Shown here in pieces: positions 46,294 to 55,065 of a stretch of 63,194 nucleotides of DNA (positions are counted from its first letter, which is position 1; the number at the start of each line of letters is the position of its first letter). The notes beneath the pieces were generated by a model. It saw nothing but the letters and a program-made list of their open reading frames with translations, was not told where the DNA came from and did no database searches. Origin of the DNA: Acidiphilium sp. 37-60-79 (GTDB lineage: Bacteria; Pseudomonadota; Alphaproteobacteria; Acetobacterales; Acetobacteraceae); assembly GCA_002279355.1 (NCBI GenBank), contig NCBV01000007.1, forward strand, positions 1 through 63,194. Reading direction: 5' to 3'. The position numbers and the translations under genes are program-made.

Positions 46294-48008
46294 CGTGCCG
46301 CTCCCTTCACCGTGACTTTCTCGCCCTGACAGTCCGGGGTGGTGAAATGCAGATATTGCGGGGACCATACCGCCGTCGGGCTCAAAAACTTATTCACCCC
46401 GCGCAGCCCCTTGCGAACCAAAACCACCGAACCCGGCGAGCCCTCAAAAATTTCTGGCTGCTGCTCTGCGGCATAATCCTGATATTTATACAAAGCCTCC
46501 ATACCGGGCTTGGTATCAACATCATTCAGCAGCCGATCCATTTTTTTGTCGCTATATCCCTCCTGATTATACGGTGCGTTGGTCCGCAACTGCACCCCAT
46601 CGGATGGATAAGAACCCATATCCCAACCAAATCCGGTCGCTTCCCAAGCCAACGGGCGCTGCGACAAAGCGAGGAGCTGGTTGAACGTGACAATGCGGAT
46701 TTTCATCTCAATCCCAACAGCCCGCAATTCCTGCTGCTGCAACTCGGTCACCAGCAACGCCGTCGCCCCGCCCGAATAGGCTAAATAGGTGAAGGAAAGC
46801 CGCTTGCCATTCTTCACCCGAATCCCGTCCGGCCCTTTTTTCCATCCCGCCGCCCGAAGCAACGCCCGCGCCTTCGCTGGATCATACCCAACCGGATAAT
46901 GCCCCGCCTTAGCCGAAGGGGAGAGAAAAGTCGGCGGCTCCACCGGCACCGGCCCATATTCCACCGGCACCAAATCATGATCGAGCAAATGGCTCGCCTT
47001 TTTTTGGTCCAGCGCATCAGCAATCGCTTGGCGCACCTTCACGCTCCGAAAAAACGCAACTTTCGGATTTCTGAAGTTGATTTGCAAATAATTGAACCCG
47101 AAATTCGGTAACATACGAACGAGCCGCACCCCGCTCAGCGTATGACCCTCATTCCACAGCGACAAGGGCAAATTGCTAATATCAACCGAACCCGTCCGCA
47201 GCCCCTCAATCTCAGCGCCCGACGAGTGCAAAAACTTCATGATGAACCGATGAATCTGCGCCTTATGCCCTGGAAAACTTAGGTTCGGCCCAAACACGAT
47301 ATGCCGCCCCATCTTGAAGCTGACCACGCGGAACGGCCCGTCCACCACCTTGAAAAAGCTGGGGTCAGATTGCCGCCGCCACATCTGGTTGATGTTATAT
47401 TTGCCCCAGACATGCTGAGGCAGGGGGAACAATGTGCTCAAACCCGCTATTTCAAACCAATCCGGATTAACCGGATGCAGCGTCGTCACCACAAATGTCT
47501 CCGGCCCTTGCAGCTTAAAGCTTTTCACCACCGTCGGGATACCACCGCCGCCATACTGCAAATAAGTCGGGCCGAGTTTCTTGATCAAATCAAACTCATA
47601 TTTGACATCCGCACTCGTCACCGGCGCCCCGTCGGACCAGACCCAGGGCCGCATCGAAACAGTAAAAACGGTGTCGTGCTTGGAAACCTTGATCCCGGTC
47701 GCAATGCTCCGCGACCAGTCAATGACATGCTCGCGATTAACCCAAAATACCGGCGAATACAGTAAAGCAACTGCTTCACCATTATACGCGGAATCATCAA
47801 ATAACGGATTCAATTCGGTTACCGAGGCGGGCGGCGTGCCGCTACCCACCCCCGGCGGCACAATCACCGTCCCACACACACGCGCAGGCGTGGTCGCTAC
47901 AGCAGGCAAACTTGGCGACACAGTCGGCGCCGATCCATCCGCCAACCCGCCCACCGGCAAAGCCAGCATTAAACCAACCGCCAAAACCCGCCGCAACCAT
48001 CCCGCCAT
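46290..48008 (-). CDS. Peptide-type ABC binding protein (SBP family 5), first copy
   Basis: 572 residues, SBP_bac_5 family, with signal peptide WLRRVLAVGLMLALPVGGLA followed by mature VCGTVIVPPG. It shares most blocks with the downstream copy (WVWSDGAPVTSADVKY, INQMWRRQSDP, GHYPVGYDPAKARALL), so the two arose by duplication. The start is the ATG at 48008 with GGAGG 8 bases before it; the longer form from 48113 has no ribosome site. First gene of the five-gene ABC operon. Either the two proteins widen ligand range or one is redundant. Confidence 0.92.
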   Translation of the reverse strand: MAGWLRRVLAVGLMLALPVGGLADGSAPTVSPSLPAVATTPARVCGTVIVPPGVGSGTPPASVTELNPLFDDSAYNGEAVALLYSPVFWVNREHVIDWSRSIATGIKVSKHDTVFTVSMRPWVWSDGAPVTSADVKYEFDLIKKLGPTYLQYGGGGIPTVVKSFKLQGPETFVVTTLHPVNPDWFEIAGLSTLFPLPQHVWGKYNINQMWRRQSDPSFFKVVDGPFRVVSFKMGRHIVFGPNLSFPGHKAQIHRFIMKFLHSSGAEIEGLRTGSVDISNLPLSLWNEGHTLSGVRLVRMLPNFGFNYLQINFRNPKVAFFRSVKVRQAIADALDQKKASHLLDHDLVPVEYGPVPVEPPTFLSPSAKAGHYPVGYDPAKARALLRAAGWKKGPDGIRVKNGKRLSFTYLAYSGGATALLVTELQQQELRAVGIEMKIRIVTFNQLLALSQRPLAWEATGFGWDMGSYPSDGVQLRTNAPYNQEGYSDKKMDRLLNDVDTKPGMEALYKYQDYAAEQQPEIFEGSPGSVVLVRKGLRGVNKFLSPTAVWSPQYLHFTTPDCQGEKVTVKGAAR

Positions 48009-48141
48009 TCTCAACCCTCCTGCACCGCAAACCACCCCGCGCCACAGCAAAACCCAGCCGCACGACAGATAAACAGGATCAACGCCGCACCGCCAAGCGT
48101 GTCGCGCCCCCAAAACCCATCAATGACAAAAAATTCAGGTG

Positions 48142-48176
48142 AAAAATGCAACGGGGCGGCGCCAAAGCACCGCCCC
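48142..48176 (-). terminator. Probable terminator after the TonB-dependent receptor gene
   Basis: On the minus strand GGGGCGG (48170-48176) pairs with CCGCCCC (48153-48159) around a 10-base loop, then five T after a short GTTGCA spacer. The stem begins about 20 bases after the receptor stop. The spacer makes it weaker than a textbook terminator. Confidence 0.55.
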
Positions 48177-48196
48177 TGCATCATGATCAACTGCGA

Positions 48197-50797
48197 TCAG
48201 AACTTCGCAGAAACACCAACCGTAATCGAACGCGGCGGCCCCTGATAGGCTGAGGCATATTGAGGCGTCGTCGCATAACCACCACCACCAGTCGGGATCT
48301 GCGCCGGCGCGAGGAAGTAATGCTGGTAATATTTCAAACCAAGCAAATTCTGCGCGTTCAGCGATATTTTGATGTATTTCACATCGTGGAAATGAACCTT
48401 ATATTTGTAGCTCAAGTAGAGGTTCATCAGCAAGTAGCCGGGAAGCTTGAAATACTGCACCGGCGGAAAACCAGAGAGCTTTTCGGCAAGGTTCAACTGC
48501 GGTGATGGATAATAAGGCACCGTTGCCAAAGCAAGCGGCACGTTCGGCGATCCAGCAGGCGCAATCGCCGTTGATTGCGGGTCGATCGCTGGCGACGTGA
48601 CCCCGGCAATCGCTGCCGGGATGTCAGCGGTAATGAATTGCTGACCCGTGTAATGGCCAGACAAGCGCCCATCAAACGGTCCATCCTTGTAGCTGATGCC
48701 GAAATTCCCGAAGAAGTTCGGCGCCCCAGCCAGCGGATCGCCCTTGAACACAAACCCGTACTGTCCTTCGAACGGCGTGTCCTGAGCAAAGAACGAGTTC
48801 AGATAGGTCGATTGGTTGTGCGAGAAATTACCAAACACACTGATATGATTGTTAACATTATACTTCACCGACGCTTCTTCGCCACGGAACTGCTGCGAAC
48901 CGATATTGTCATACACGTTCTGACCGGTCTGATAATTGACCAAGAACGAGAATGAGCTGGTTATCTTCTGATAATAGATATCGGCGTTCAGGTAGAGCTT
49001 GTTGGTGTCGTAACGCAGACCGGCCTCATACGAATGCACGATTTCAGGGTTCGGCGCCTTGGTTGTGCCAATCGTCCCGACCGTCGTGTTCACATAGTCG
49101 CCGACTGGAGCGAAACGAGCACCCTTACCGTAGCTGGCATAAGCAACCATGTGATGCGGCAGATCATAGCTAACGCCGATATATGGCTCGGCGACGCGAC
49201 CGAAGTTTTTCAACTTATATCCGGGCAAAGTCGTGCCGCTATTGCCTGCCGTGGTGAACGCAACTTTGTTGCTCGAATACACACCCTGAATGGTTATACC
49301 AGGCTGGATATGTAACTTATCGTTGAGCAAATCGATCTTGTCTTGCAGATAAACACTCATAACTGTACGCTGCAAGCCACCCGCCGGATAACCAAAGCTA
49401 TTATAACCCAGGATTTGCGGCATCGGGTCGGCACCGTAAATAAAGCTGGCATTACCAGGGCCGCCACTCGTCTCTTTCGCAAAAAGCCCGCCAATCGTGA
49501 TCACGTTATGTGGCAGGAATATATTTGCTCTCGGCGTGAAACCAACCGTCTTGTTGATCGAAAAATTCTTTTCACTGTCCTCACCCGCCGTATATGACCC
49601 AAACGTCGCGATCGGATTATAAGAAAAGATATTAGGAATCGTATTCCCGTAGAATTGACCAGGACCGATGTTCAGATAAGCAAGGTACGGCACCTGGAAC
49701 GTCGTCTGATACGGGAAGGCCGGATTGAACGTCACGTAGTTAGGGTTGAGATGGCTGGTGAAAACATCCGAATTGCGCAGGAAAAACACATGCGCACTGA
49801 GAATCAAGTGGCTATTGACATAGGTCCGATCACCCAGAATCGCCGTCAGATATTTATCATTTTGGCGCAGATAGGTGATCGATTTCGGGAAATTAAAATA
49901 AAAATTGTTGGCCATCAGCGGCACCGGTATCGGCGCATTCGTGTCATAGCCACGGTCGCGGTTGTAAATGACCGTCGCCGTCAAACGCGACAGACCATAA
50001 TCATAGGGCTTGATGGCCGACGCCATCAAATCTTCATATTGATTGTTCGTTCCGGCCTGATATCCGGCGGAATACCCCTGGTTATACCGCAACAGGAAAC
50101 GTGGCGCATCCGGACTTTTAGAGAGCTTGCCGGTATTGATCTCGAAGCCGTAGTTATAGGTATCGAACGACCCATAGCTACCAAAAATCTTTGCCGAGCG
50201 CTCTTTCGATGGAATCTTGGTGGTATAGGCAATCGTGCCACCAACGGTCGCAAAACCAGCGCGATCCGGTGGCGCAATACCCGGATAAATTGTTGAGCTG
50301 TTAATTTGACCCAACGTCACCGGCGCGCCGTTATTATTGGTTAGGAACCCGCCCGCGCCGCCATACAGCAAGTCATTGATCGGCACGCCGTCCAACGTAT
50401 CGGCCAACTGGCTGGCGCGCACACCGCGCACCGTAATCACTGGCAATTTCTGCCCAACACCCGATTGATATTCGTTCACCGAAGGTGTCTGTGCCAGCAC
50501 CGACTGGATCGAGCCCGTATGCTCAACGGCCTTAATCTGATCCGGCGTAATCACCGAAATCGCGTTGGCCACGTTCTTCTCTTTGAGCAACAGCTTCTTA
50601 TAAAAAACCTTAATCGCCTGAATGCTCTGCGTCTGAGCCTGCGGCGTCGCCGGATTGGCTGTCCCTGCTGCGGGAGCAGGTGAAATCACCGGCGCCGGAG
50701 CGGCTTGCGCCCAAACCCGCGTGGAGAACACCATTCCACTCGCGACGGAACATGCCGTCAGAATTACCAAACGCTTCCGCGTCGAAACTGTTCTCAT
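48197..50797 (-). CDS. TonB-dependent outer-membrane receptor
   Basis: About 866 residues: signal peptide ending STRVWAQ, a plug domain (ANAISVITPDQIKAVEHTGSIQSVLAQTPSV in parts, PVITVRGVRASQLADTLDGVPIND in parts), a 22-strand barrel, and a C-terminal TVGVSAKF with terminal Phe as in outer-membrane proteins. Such receptors import metal-siderophores, cobalamin or sugars using TonB-ExbB-ExbD energy. The ligand cannot be told. The ATG at 50797 has GGGGAG 5 bases upstream. The tonB-exb operon lies about 470 bases upstream and is a natural partner. Confidence 0.92.
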   Translation of the reverse strand: MRTVSTRKRLVILTACSVASGMVFSTRVWAQAAPAPVISPAPAAGTANPATPQAQTQSIQAIKVFYKKLLLKEKNVANAISVITPDQIKAVEHTGSIQSVLAQTPSVNEYQSGVGQKLPVITVRGVRASQLADTLDGVPINDLLYGGAGGFLTNNNGAPVTLGQINSSTIYPGIAPPDRAGFATVGGTIAYTTKIPSKERSAKIFGSYGSFDTYNYGFEINTGKLSKSPDAPRFLLRYNQGYSAGYQAGTNNQYEDLMASAIKPYDYGLSRLTATVIYNRDRGYDTNAPIPVPLMANNFYFNFPKSITYLRQNDKYLTAILGDRTYVNSHLILSAHVFFLRNSDVFTSHLNPNYVTFNPAFPYQTTFQVPYLAYLNIGPGQFYGNTIPNIFSYNPIATFGSYTAGEDSEKNFSINKTVGFTPRANIFLPHNVITIGGLFAKETSGGPGNASFIYGADPMPQILGYNSFGYPAGGLQRTVMSVYLQDKIDLLNDKLHIQPGITIQGVYSSNKVAFTTAGNSGTTLPGYKLKNFGRVAEPYIGVSYDLPHHMVAYASYGKGARFAPVGDYVNTTVGTIGTTKAPNPEIVHSYEAGLRYDTNKLYLNADIYYQKITSSFSFLVNYQTGQNVYDNIGSQQFRGEEASVKYNVNNHISVFGNFSHNQSTYLNSFFAQDTPFEGQYGFVFKGDPLAGAPNFFGNFGISYKDGPFDGRLSGHYTGQQFITADIPAAIAGVTSPAIDPQSTAIAPAGSPNVPLALATVPYYPSPQLNLAEKLSGFPPVQYFKLPGYLLMNLYLSYKYKVHFHDVKYIKISLNAQNLLGLKYYQHYFLAPAQIPTGGGGYATTPQYASAYQGPPRSITVGVSAKF

Positions 50798-51187
50798 CAC
50801 AACTCCCCTGCCCATTTGGGCTCTTGAAAATTCCCGGCACTAATCCCTGAACTCAGCACCGTCGCCCATTGTCCAACGTGAAACCAACGTCCCGCAGCGC
50901 CTCAATTCTTATGACCAAGGCATTACAGTTGCGTGTATCTGGCATGACAGCCACGCGCCTGCCAAGGGTCTTTTTGCAACACTTCACCATAATACGCATG
51001 GACCTCACCTCACCCGACACAACGAGAGATCGAAAAAGCCAATTGAAATTGCTTTATTTCCCAATATTTACCGAACGTGAACATTTCATTCTCTCCAATA
51101 CCGCATGGCGATGCAACATTACCTTTACGTCCATCTAAAAATATTTTCACGAATTCGTGATGTGCGTAAAATCACTTGACGGGCAAC
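50798..51187. other. Intergenic region before the TonB-dependent receptor
   Basis: About 390 bases without a credible gene. It contains a 14-base perfect palindrome at 51147-51160 and A+T-rich stretches around 51050-51150. I looked for cobalamin-riboswitch and Fur-box patterns and saw none that I could support. Confidence 0.5.
51147..51160. promoter_or_regulatory. 14-base perfect palindrome, possible operator
   Basis: TCACGAATTCGTGA is self-complementary over all 14 bases and lies between the receptor gene and the terminator of the tonB operon. It could be a repressor site for the receptor gene. No family consensus is claimed. Confidence 0.4.
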
Positions 51188-51221
51188 AAAAAACCCCACG
51201 ACCACCGGAGCAGTCATGGGG
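51188..51221 (-). terminator. Rho-independent terminator after the tonB-exb operon
   Basis: On the minus strand CCCCATGAC (51213-51221) pairs with GTCGTGGGG (51194-51202), with one G-T wobble and a 10-base loop, then six T (51188-51193). It starts 46 bases after the stop of the TPR gene. Confidence 0.85.
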
Positions 51222-51266
51222 CAAAAAGCCGCAGCAAGCGGCATCAATTCCGCAGGCGCAAAAATC

Positions 51267-52448
51267 TTATTTAACCAATATCCAAAGCTTCGCGAGCTGT
51301 TCCGCTCCCTTGCTTCCCTTGACCGAATGCCACATCGCCAGCGCATTGGCCTGCTGCCCGCTCAGGGCAAACGCAATCCCCATATCAAGCTCAGCCTGAC
51401 CATTATGCGCCAAGCCGCCACTACGAATCGCATCCTCCATCAGTCCCAGACCGGCTTTATCGCCGCCATAAACCTGATTGAACCCAATCGAGAATAACGA
51501 CGCCGAATCCTTATTGGCCTTCGCCTGCGCAATACTGGCCGCCAAACCCGCCTGCCAGGCTGCCTGCCGCTTGGCGATAAATTGCTGCAGATGCGTATCG
51601 CTCGCCGCCTTAGCGCCAACCCCGAGCACCCCAGCCTTGGTCCCCGCTTGCATGATTTTCAGCGCCTCATTCGGCAAGCCCCTCGCCACCGAATCCTCAG
51701 CAAACCGGATATAATCATGATGCGTGGCGGACAGCCCAACCGCCTGCTTCAGCCGGAAAAATCCAAGCGCCAGTCGCTGATTAAATACCGGCTCCGCCTG
51801 CAATTGACCAATCAAATTGGCCCAATTGGCCGGCGTCGGATAATATTGCACCAGCTCGATAATGGTCTGACTAACCCCCGCCGTATCTTTGGCGTTGGCA
51901 TAGCAGTTTTCCACCAACTCCAACCCCGCCTTCGCCGGCGGATGCTGCATCAACACAATCGAATTAAGCTCTTTGCACTGATGAAGCTGGTAATATGACT
52001 GCAACAAGATCTGATGAAACTGCGGCACATTGCGCAAATACCGGTTAATCGTCGCAATCGTCGCGGTATAATTCCCCGCCTGATATTGCGAACTCGCCTC
52101 GCCCTCCGCCATCTGCGTCATCTGCCCCGGCGAAAGCTGCCCCGTCGCCATCAGCGTTGCATAATCCTGCGCCGCCGCCGCATGAGCACCGCGGCCGGCA
52201 TCAATCCCTGCGCGCAACTGATCAATCGCCAGAATTTCCGCAGCCGTCTTGTTGGGCTGGGCAGCCGCCCGATTAAGCTGCGCGAGCGCATCGGCATAAC
52301 GATGCGCATTCAAATCCTCCTCGGCCGCCAGCAAAGGTTTCCCGATTGCCGGCGGCATGGTCTGCGCAGCCGCAACAGGCGCATAAGCAACCGGCGCGAA
52401 CACCACCAACAGAGCCGTCAAACGAAGACGAGGAACAAAAGACTTCAT
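51267..52448 (-). CDS. Exported TPR-like protein of the tonB-exb operon
   Basis: 393 residues with a signal peptide (RLRLTALLVVFAPVAYAPVAAAQ, key cleavage AAAQ) and helical pair repeats: HRYADALAQLNRAAAQP, AAAQDYATLMATGQLSPGQ, GNYTATIATINRYLRN, VGLSATHHDYIRFAEDSVARGLPNEALKIMQAG in parts. Such periplasmic TPR proteins are often the last gene of TonB-ExbB-ExbD-ExbD operons and are thought to assist the receptor complex; the exact role is not known. Starts about 45 bases after the second exbD. Confidence 0.75.
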   Translation of the reverse strand: MKSFVPRLRLTALLVVFAPVAYAPVAAAQTMPPAIGKPLLAAEEDLNAHRYADALAQLNRAAAQPNKTAAEILAIDQLRAGIDAGRGAHAAAAQDYATLMATGQLSPGQMTQMAEGEASSQYQAGNYTATIATINRYLRNVPQFHQILLQSYYQLHQCKELNSIVLMQHPPAKAGLELVENCYANAKDTAGVSQTIIELVQYYPTPANWANLIGQLQAEPVFNQRLALGFFRLKQAVGLSATHHDYIRFAEDSVARGLPNEALKIMQAGTKAGVLGVGAKAASDTHLQQFIAKRQAAWQAGLAASIAQAKANKDSASLFSIGFNQVYGGDKAGLGLMEDAIRSGGLAHNGQAELDMGIAFALSGQQANALAMWHSVKGSKGAEQLAKLWILVK

Positions 52449-52492
52449 ACACCGATCCTTTGGATCACAAATAACAGGGCACCGAACGCAAC

Positions 52493-52921
52493 CTATTGGC
52501 TATATTGCTCGTTCCCGACAATACCAATCTTGGTCAAACCGTCATGCTCGGCCGCCGCCATGACACTGATCACCGAACTATAATTAGCCAGTTTATTCGG
52601 ATTAACGTGAATTTCCGGCTGATCAACCTCATTCGCCGCGGCTTTCAGCTTCACTTCGAGTGCCGCCCGGTTCGGAATCCGCGTGCCATTCCAATAGACC
52701 GTGCCATCATAATTAATATCAATCTGCACCACCGGCGGCGGCGTCGGCGGCGGCGGCGGATGGCCATGCGGCAAATTCAAATTCACCGCATGTAATTGCA
52801 CCGGAATCGTAATAATCAGCATTGTCAACAGCACCAGCATCACATCGATCAGCGGGGTGGTGTTGATATCCACCATTTCCCCAGGATCGTCGGACTGGCC
52901 GCCTCGCATATTCATCGCCAT
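52493..52921 (-). CDS. exbD: ExbD-type biopolymer transport protein, second copy
   Basis: About 142 residues. A short cytoplasmic N-terminus with DINTTPLIDVMLVLL, the ExbD/TolR signature whose Asp (LIDVML) is the proton-linked residue, one helix, then the periplasmic part after a Pro-rich stretch (HPPPPPTPPP). The end contains VMAAAEHDGLTKIGIV. The ATG at 52921 has a GGGGGAG about 8 bases upstream; a longer reading to 52996 overlaps the first exbD. It differs enough from the first copy to suggest a heteromeric complex. Confidence 0.9.
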   Translation of the reverse strand: MAMNMRGGQSDDPGEMVDINTTPLIDVMLVLLTMLIITIPVQLHAVNLNLPHGHPPPPPTPPPVVQIDINYDGTVYWNGTRIPNRAALEVKLKAAANEVDQPEIHVNPNKLANYSSVISVMAAAEHDGLTKIGIVGNEQYSQ

Positions 52922-52935
52922 CGCGCGTCTCCCCC

Positions 52936-53364
52936 TCAACCGTGCGGCTGCGGTTTGGTAATAAAGCCGACCTTCAGAATGCCAACACGCTGACAAGCAT
53001 ACAGCACCTTACCAATATATTTATACGGTGCATTCGCATCACCCCGCACTTCAATCACCGGCTGCGGCACCATCGGCGCCACATGTTCCAGCTTTTTGAT
53101 CAGCGCTTGGCGGTTCGGCAGCAAAGTCAGATTCCAATAAACCTGACCCTGCTTGTTGACCGACAAATTGATATTCTGCGGCTTGGTTTGCAGCGGCTGG
53201 TTCCGATACCGGGGCAGATGCACCGGCACCGTATGGGTCACCACCGGAATGGTGATCAAAAAGATGATCAACAATACCAGCATCACGTCCACCAGCGGGG
53301 TGGTGTTGATGTTCGACATCACCTCGTCTTCGCCGCCATCATTGCCGCCAAGCTGAACGGCCAT
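52936..53364 (-). CDS. exbD: ExbD-type biopolymer transport protein, first copy
   Basis: 142 residues with INTTPLVDVMLVLLIIF (membrane Asp in LVDVML), then a periplasmic domain including INLSVNKQGQVYWNLTLLPNR in parts and a C-terminal VLYACQRVGILKVGFI. With ExbB and TonB it turns the proton gradient into work at the outer membrane. It lies 4 bases after exbB and 14 before the second exbD. Confidence 0.92.
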   Translation of the reverse strand: MAVQLGGNDGGEDEVMSNINTTPLVDVMLVLLIIFLITIPVVTHTVPVHLPRYRNQPLQTKPQNINLSVNKQGQVYWNLTLLPNRQALIKKLEHVAPMVPQPVIEVRGDANAPYKYIGKVLYACQRVGILKVGFITKPQPHG

Positions 53365-53368
53365 GATC

Positions 53369-54373
53369 TTAGCTCCGGCTCACGGCAGCGTCGTTGCTCA
53401 GCAGCACGAACAACACCTTCTTGGAGAAACGGCGGGTCTGATCCATCACCCGCTTATTGCGGCGGATCAGAATGTTATAGCCAAACACTGCCGGAACCGC
53501 GACCGCCAGACCAATCGCGGTCATGATCAGCGCCTCACCAACCGGGCCAGCAACCTTGCCAATGCTCGCCTGCCCCGCAATGCCGATCGCGGTCAACGCA
53601 TGGTAAATGCCCCAAACCGTGCCGAACAACCCAACGAACGGCGCGGTCGAGCCCACGGTCGCCAGCAACGCAAGACCTTCCTGCATGCGGCTCTGCACGA
53701 CATCCACACCATCTTGCACCGAGCTTTCGGCAAACGATGCGATGTCAACCTTATCGAGCAGACCGACATGGTTATCGAGCGCATCAACACCCGACTGCGC
53801 AACAAACTGGAACGCAGTGCCCGGCTTAAGGGTCGAGGCGGCGGTGCGCACCGAATTCTTGGTCCAATAATCACCACCGACCAACTTGCCTTCGCGCAGC
53901 ATTTTGCCCTGCTGCACAGCCTTGGTGATCATCACATACCAACTGCCCATCGACATCAGCGCCAAAATCACCAGCGCACCCCGCGCGATGAAATCTCCCG
54001 AGGCCCAAAGCGCGCCCAAGCCATACGGGTTGGCAATATGCGTGGTGGTAATGCCATTCCCACTCGGCGGCGCAATCGGCGGCGTCGCGGCCGGCGCGGT
54101 CGCCGTATTGGTCGTGGCGTTCGTGGTGGAATTCGTCGCGCCATTGGTCGTCGCCGCATTGGTCGTAGTAGCATTGGTCGTCGCGTTGGTGGTCGCGTTG
54201 GTCGTCGCGTTGGTCGTGCTGTTACCCGTCACGGTGGCTGGCGGTGCCACCGGCGGCGCCACTGGGGCGGGCGTCGAGGATTGCGCAATCGCCGTGCCGA
54301 TGGTGGCAAAACTTCCGCCAGCGCCAAGCGCCACAGCGAAAACGAGGGGAAGCGCCATTTTCTTGATGTTCAT
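53369..54373 (-). CDS. exbB: ExbB/TolQ-type proton channel with N-terminal NATT-repeat extension
   Basis: 334 residues. A cleavable-looking signal (1-30, ending TAIAQ) is followed by an Asn-Thr-Thr-Ala low-complexity stretch (51-90), a Pro-rich linker, then the MotA/TolQ/ExbB domain: ARGALVILALMSMGSWYVMI helix, ATVGSTAPFVGLFGTVWGI (key GLFGTVWG) and TAIGLAVAVPAVFGYN. The extension places an extra exported segment ahead of the channel, known in some alphaproteobacterial ExbB proteins but here with unusual simple repeats. Chosen start 54373 has AGAGACCTG upstream, a weak ribosome site; it yields the signal peptide. Confidence 0.9.
   Translation of the reverse strand: MNIKKMALPLVFAVALGAGGSFATIGTAIAQSSTPAPVAPPVAPPATVTGNSTTNATTNATTNATTNATTTNAATTNGATNSTTNATTNTATAPAATPPIAPPSGNGITTTHIANPYGLGALWASGDFIARGALVILALMSMGSWYVMITKAVQQGKMLREGKLVGGDYWTKNSVRTAASTLKPGTAFQFVAQSGVDALDNHVGLLDKVDIASFAESSVQDGVDVVQSRMQEGLALLATVGSTAPFVGLFGTVWGIYHALTAIGIAGQASIGKVAGPVGEALIMTAIGLAVAVPAVFGYNILIRRNKRVMDQTRRFSKKVLFVLLSNDAAVSRS
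54104..54223 (-). repeat. 12-bp minisatellite in exbB coding for NATT repeats
   Basis: The codons for residues 51-90 of ExbB form tandem 12-base units reading Asn-Ala-Thr-Thr, with about ten full or degenerate copies. On the + strand this appears as repeated GTCGTCGCGTTG-like blocks. Such units can vary in number between strains by slippage without breaking the frame. Confidence 0.75.
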
Positions 54374-54438
54374 AGCAGGTCTCTCAGGTGAATGGTGGAC
54401 AAGAAACATAGGATATCGAGCATAGATTAATGCACTGA

Positions 54439-55065
54439 TCAGTTGGACGAGCGGAACTCGAACGGAACCATGACGTTGACCGCCTGACCCTGCCCTTTGC
54501 ACCGCAATTGCGCCGCACCACGAACAGCCAAGTCGTTCATCGCGCCCGAACTTGACGACACGATGCGTGGCGCTGTCACCTGGCCGGTCGGCGAAATGGT
54601 CACCTCGACGGTGACATTTGCCGAAGCAACGCCCGTCTCTGACGAGATCCGGCCAAATTGGCGCGACAAATTGCCCGCAATTTGCACCACGTTCGGACAC
54701 ACGACCCCCACATTGGTGTTCGGTGCCGCCGGCGCCGTGGCGGGTGGTGCCGTCGGCTTTTTCGTCGTGGTGATGGCAAATACCGTCTGCGGCGGCGCCT
54801 GAATATGGATCAGCGGCGGTGGCACATAAGGCGGTGGAGGCGCGGCTAGCGGCGGCGGCGGCGGCAACACCACTTTTGGCGGTGGCGGCGGCGGCGGCGG
54901 TGTCGCCTTGATAATCTTGATCTCCAACGGCTTCTTGATCATCTCGACCGCACTCGTCGCCAAACCGCTGACCAGCGCGTAAATCAAAAAGACGTGCAGC
55001 AAGAGAACGGCGATAATCCCGATTATTTTACCCGTACTTGGTCTGCGATCGCCAGCAAAATCCAC
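54439..55065 (-). CDS. tonB: TonB energy-transducing protein
   Basis: 208 residues: one N-terminal helix with the TonB His (LLLHVFLIYAL), a Pro-rich rod (two runs of eight and more Pro around PPPPPPKVVLPPPPP), and the C-terminal TonB domain (ANVTVEVTISPTGQVTAPRIV, then MVPFEFRSS). It spans the periplasm to energise outer-membrane receptors. First gene of the operon tonB-exbB-exbD-exbD-TPR; the gap to exbB is 65 bases. Confidence 0.93.
   Translation of the reverse strand: MDFAGDRRPSTGKIIGIIAVLLLHVFLIYALVSGLATSAVEMIKKPLEIKIIKATPPPPPPPPKVVLPPPPPLAAPPPPYVPPPLIHIQAPPQTVFAITTTKKPTAPPATAPAAPNTNVGVVCPNVVQIAGNLSRQFGRISSETGVASANVTVEVTISPTGQVTAPRIVSSSSGAMNDLAVRGAAQLRCKGQGQAVNVMVPFEFRSSN

Noticed and set aside
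50798-51187. Cobalamin riboswitch or Fur box before the TonB-dependent receptor
   Set aside because: No cobalamin-box or Fur-like pattern that I could defend.
54104-54223. CRISPR-like array
   Set aside because: 12-bp units without spacers, in frame in exbB; a minisatellite.
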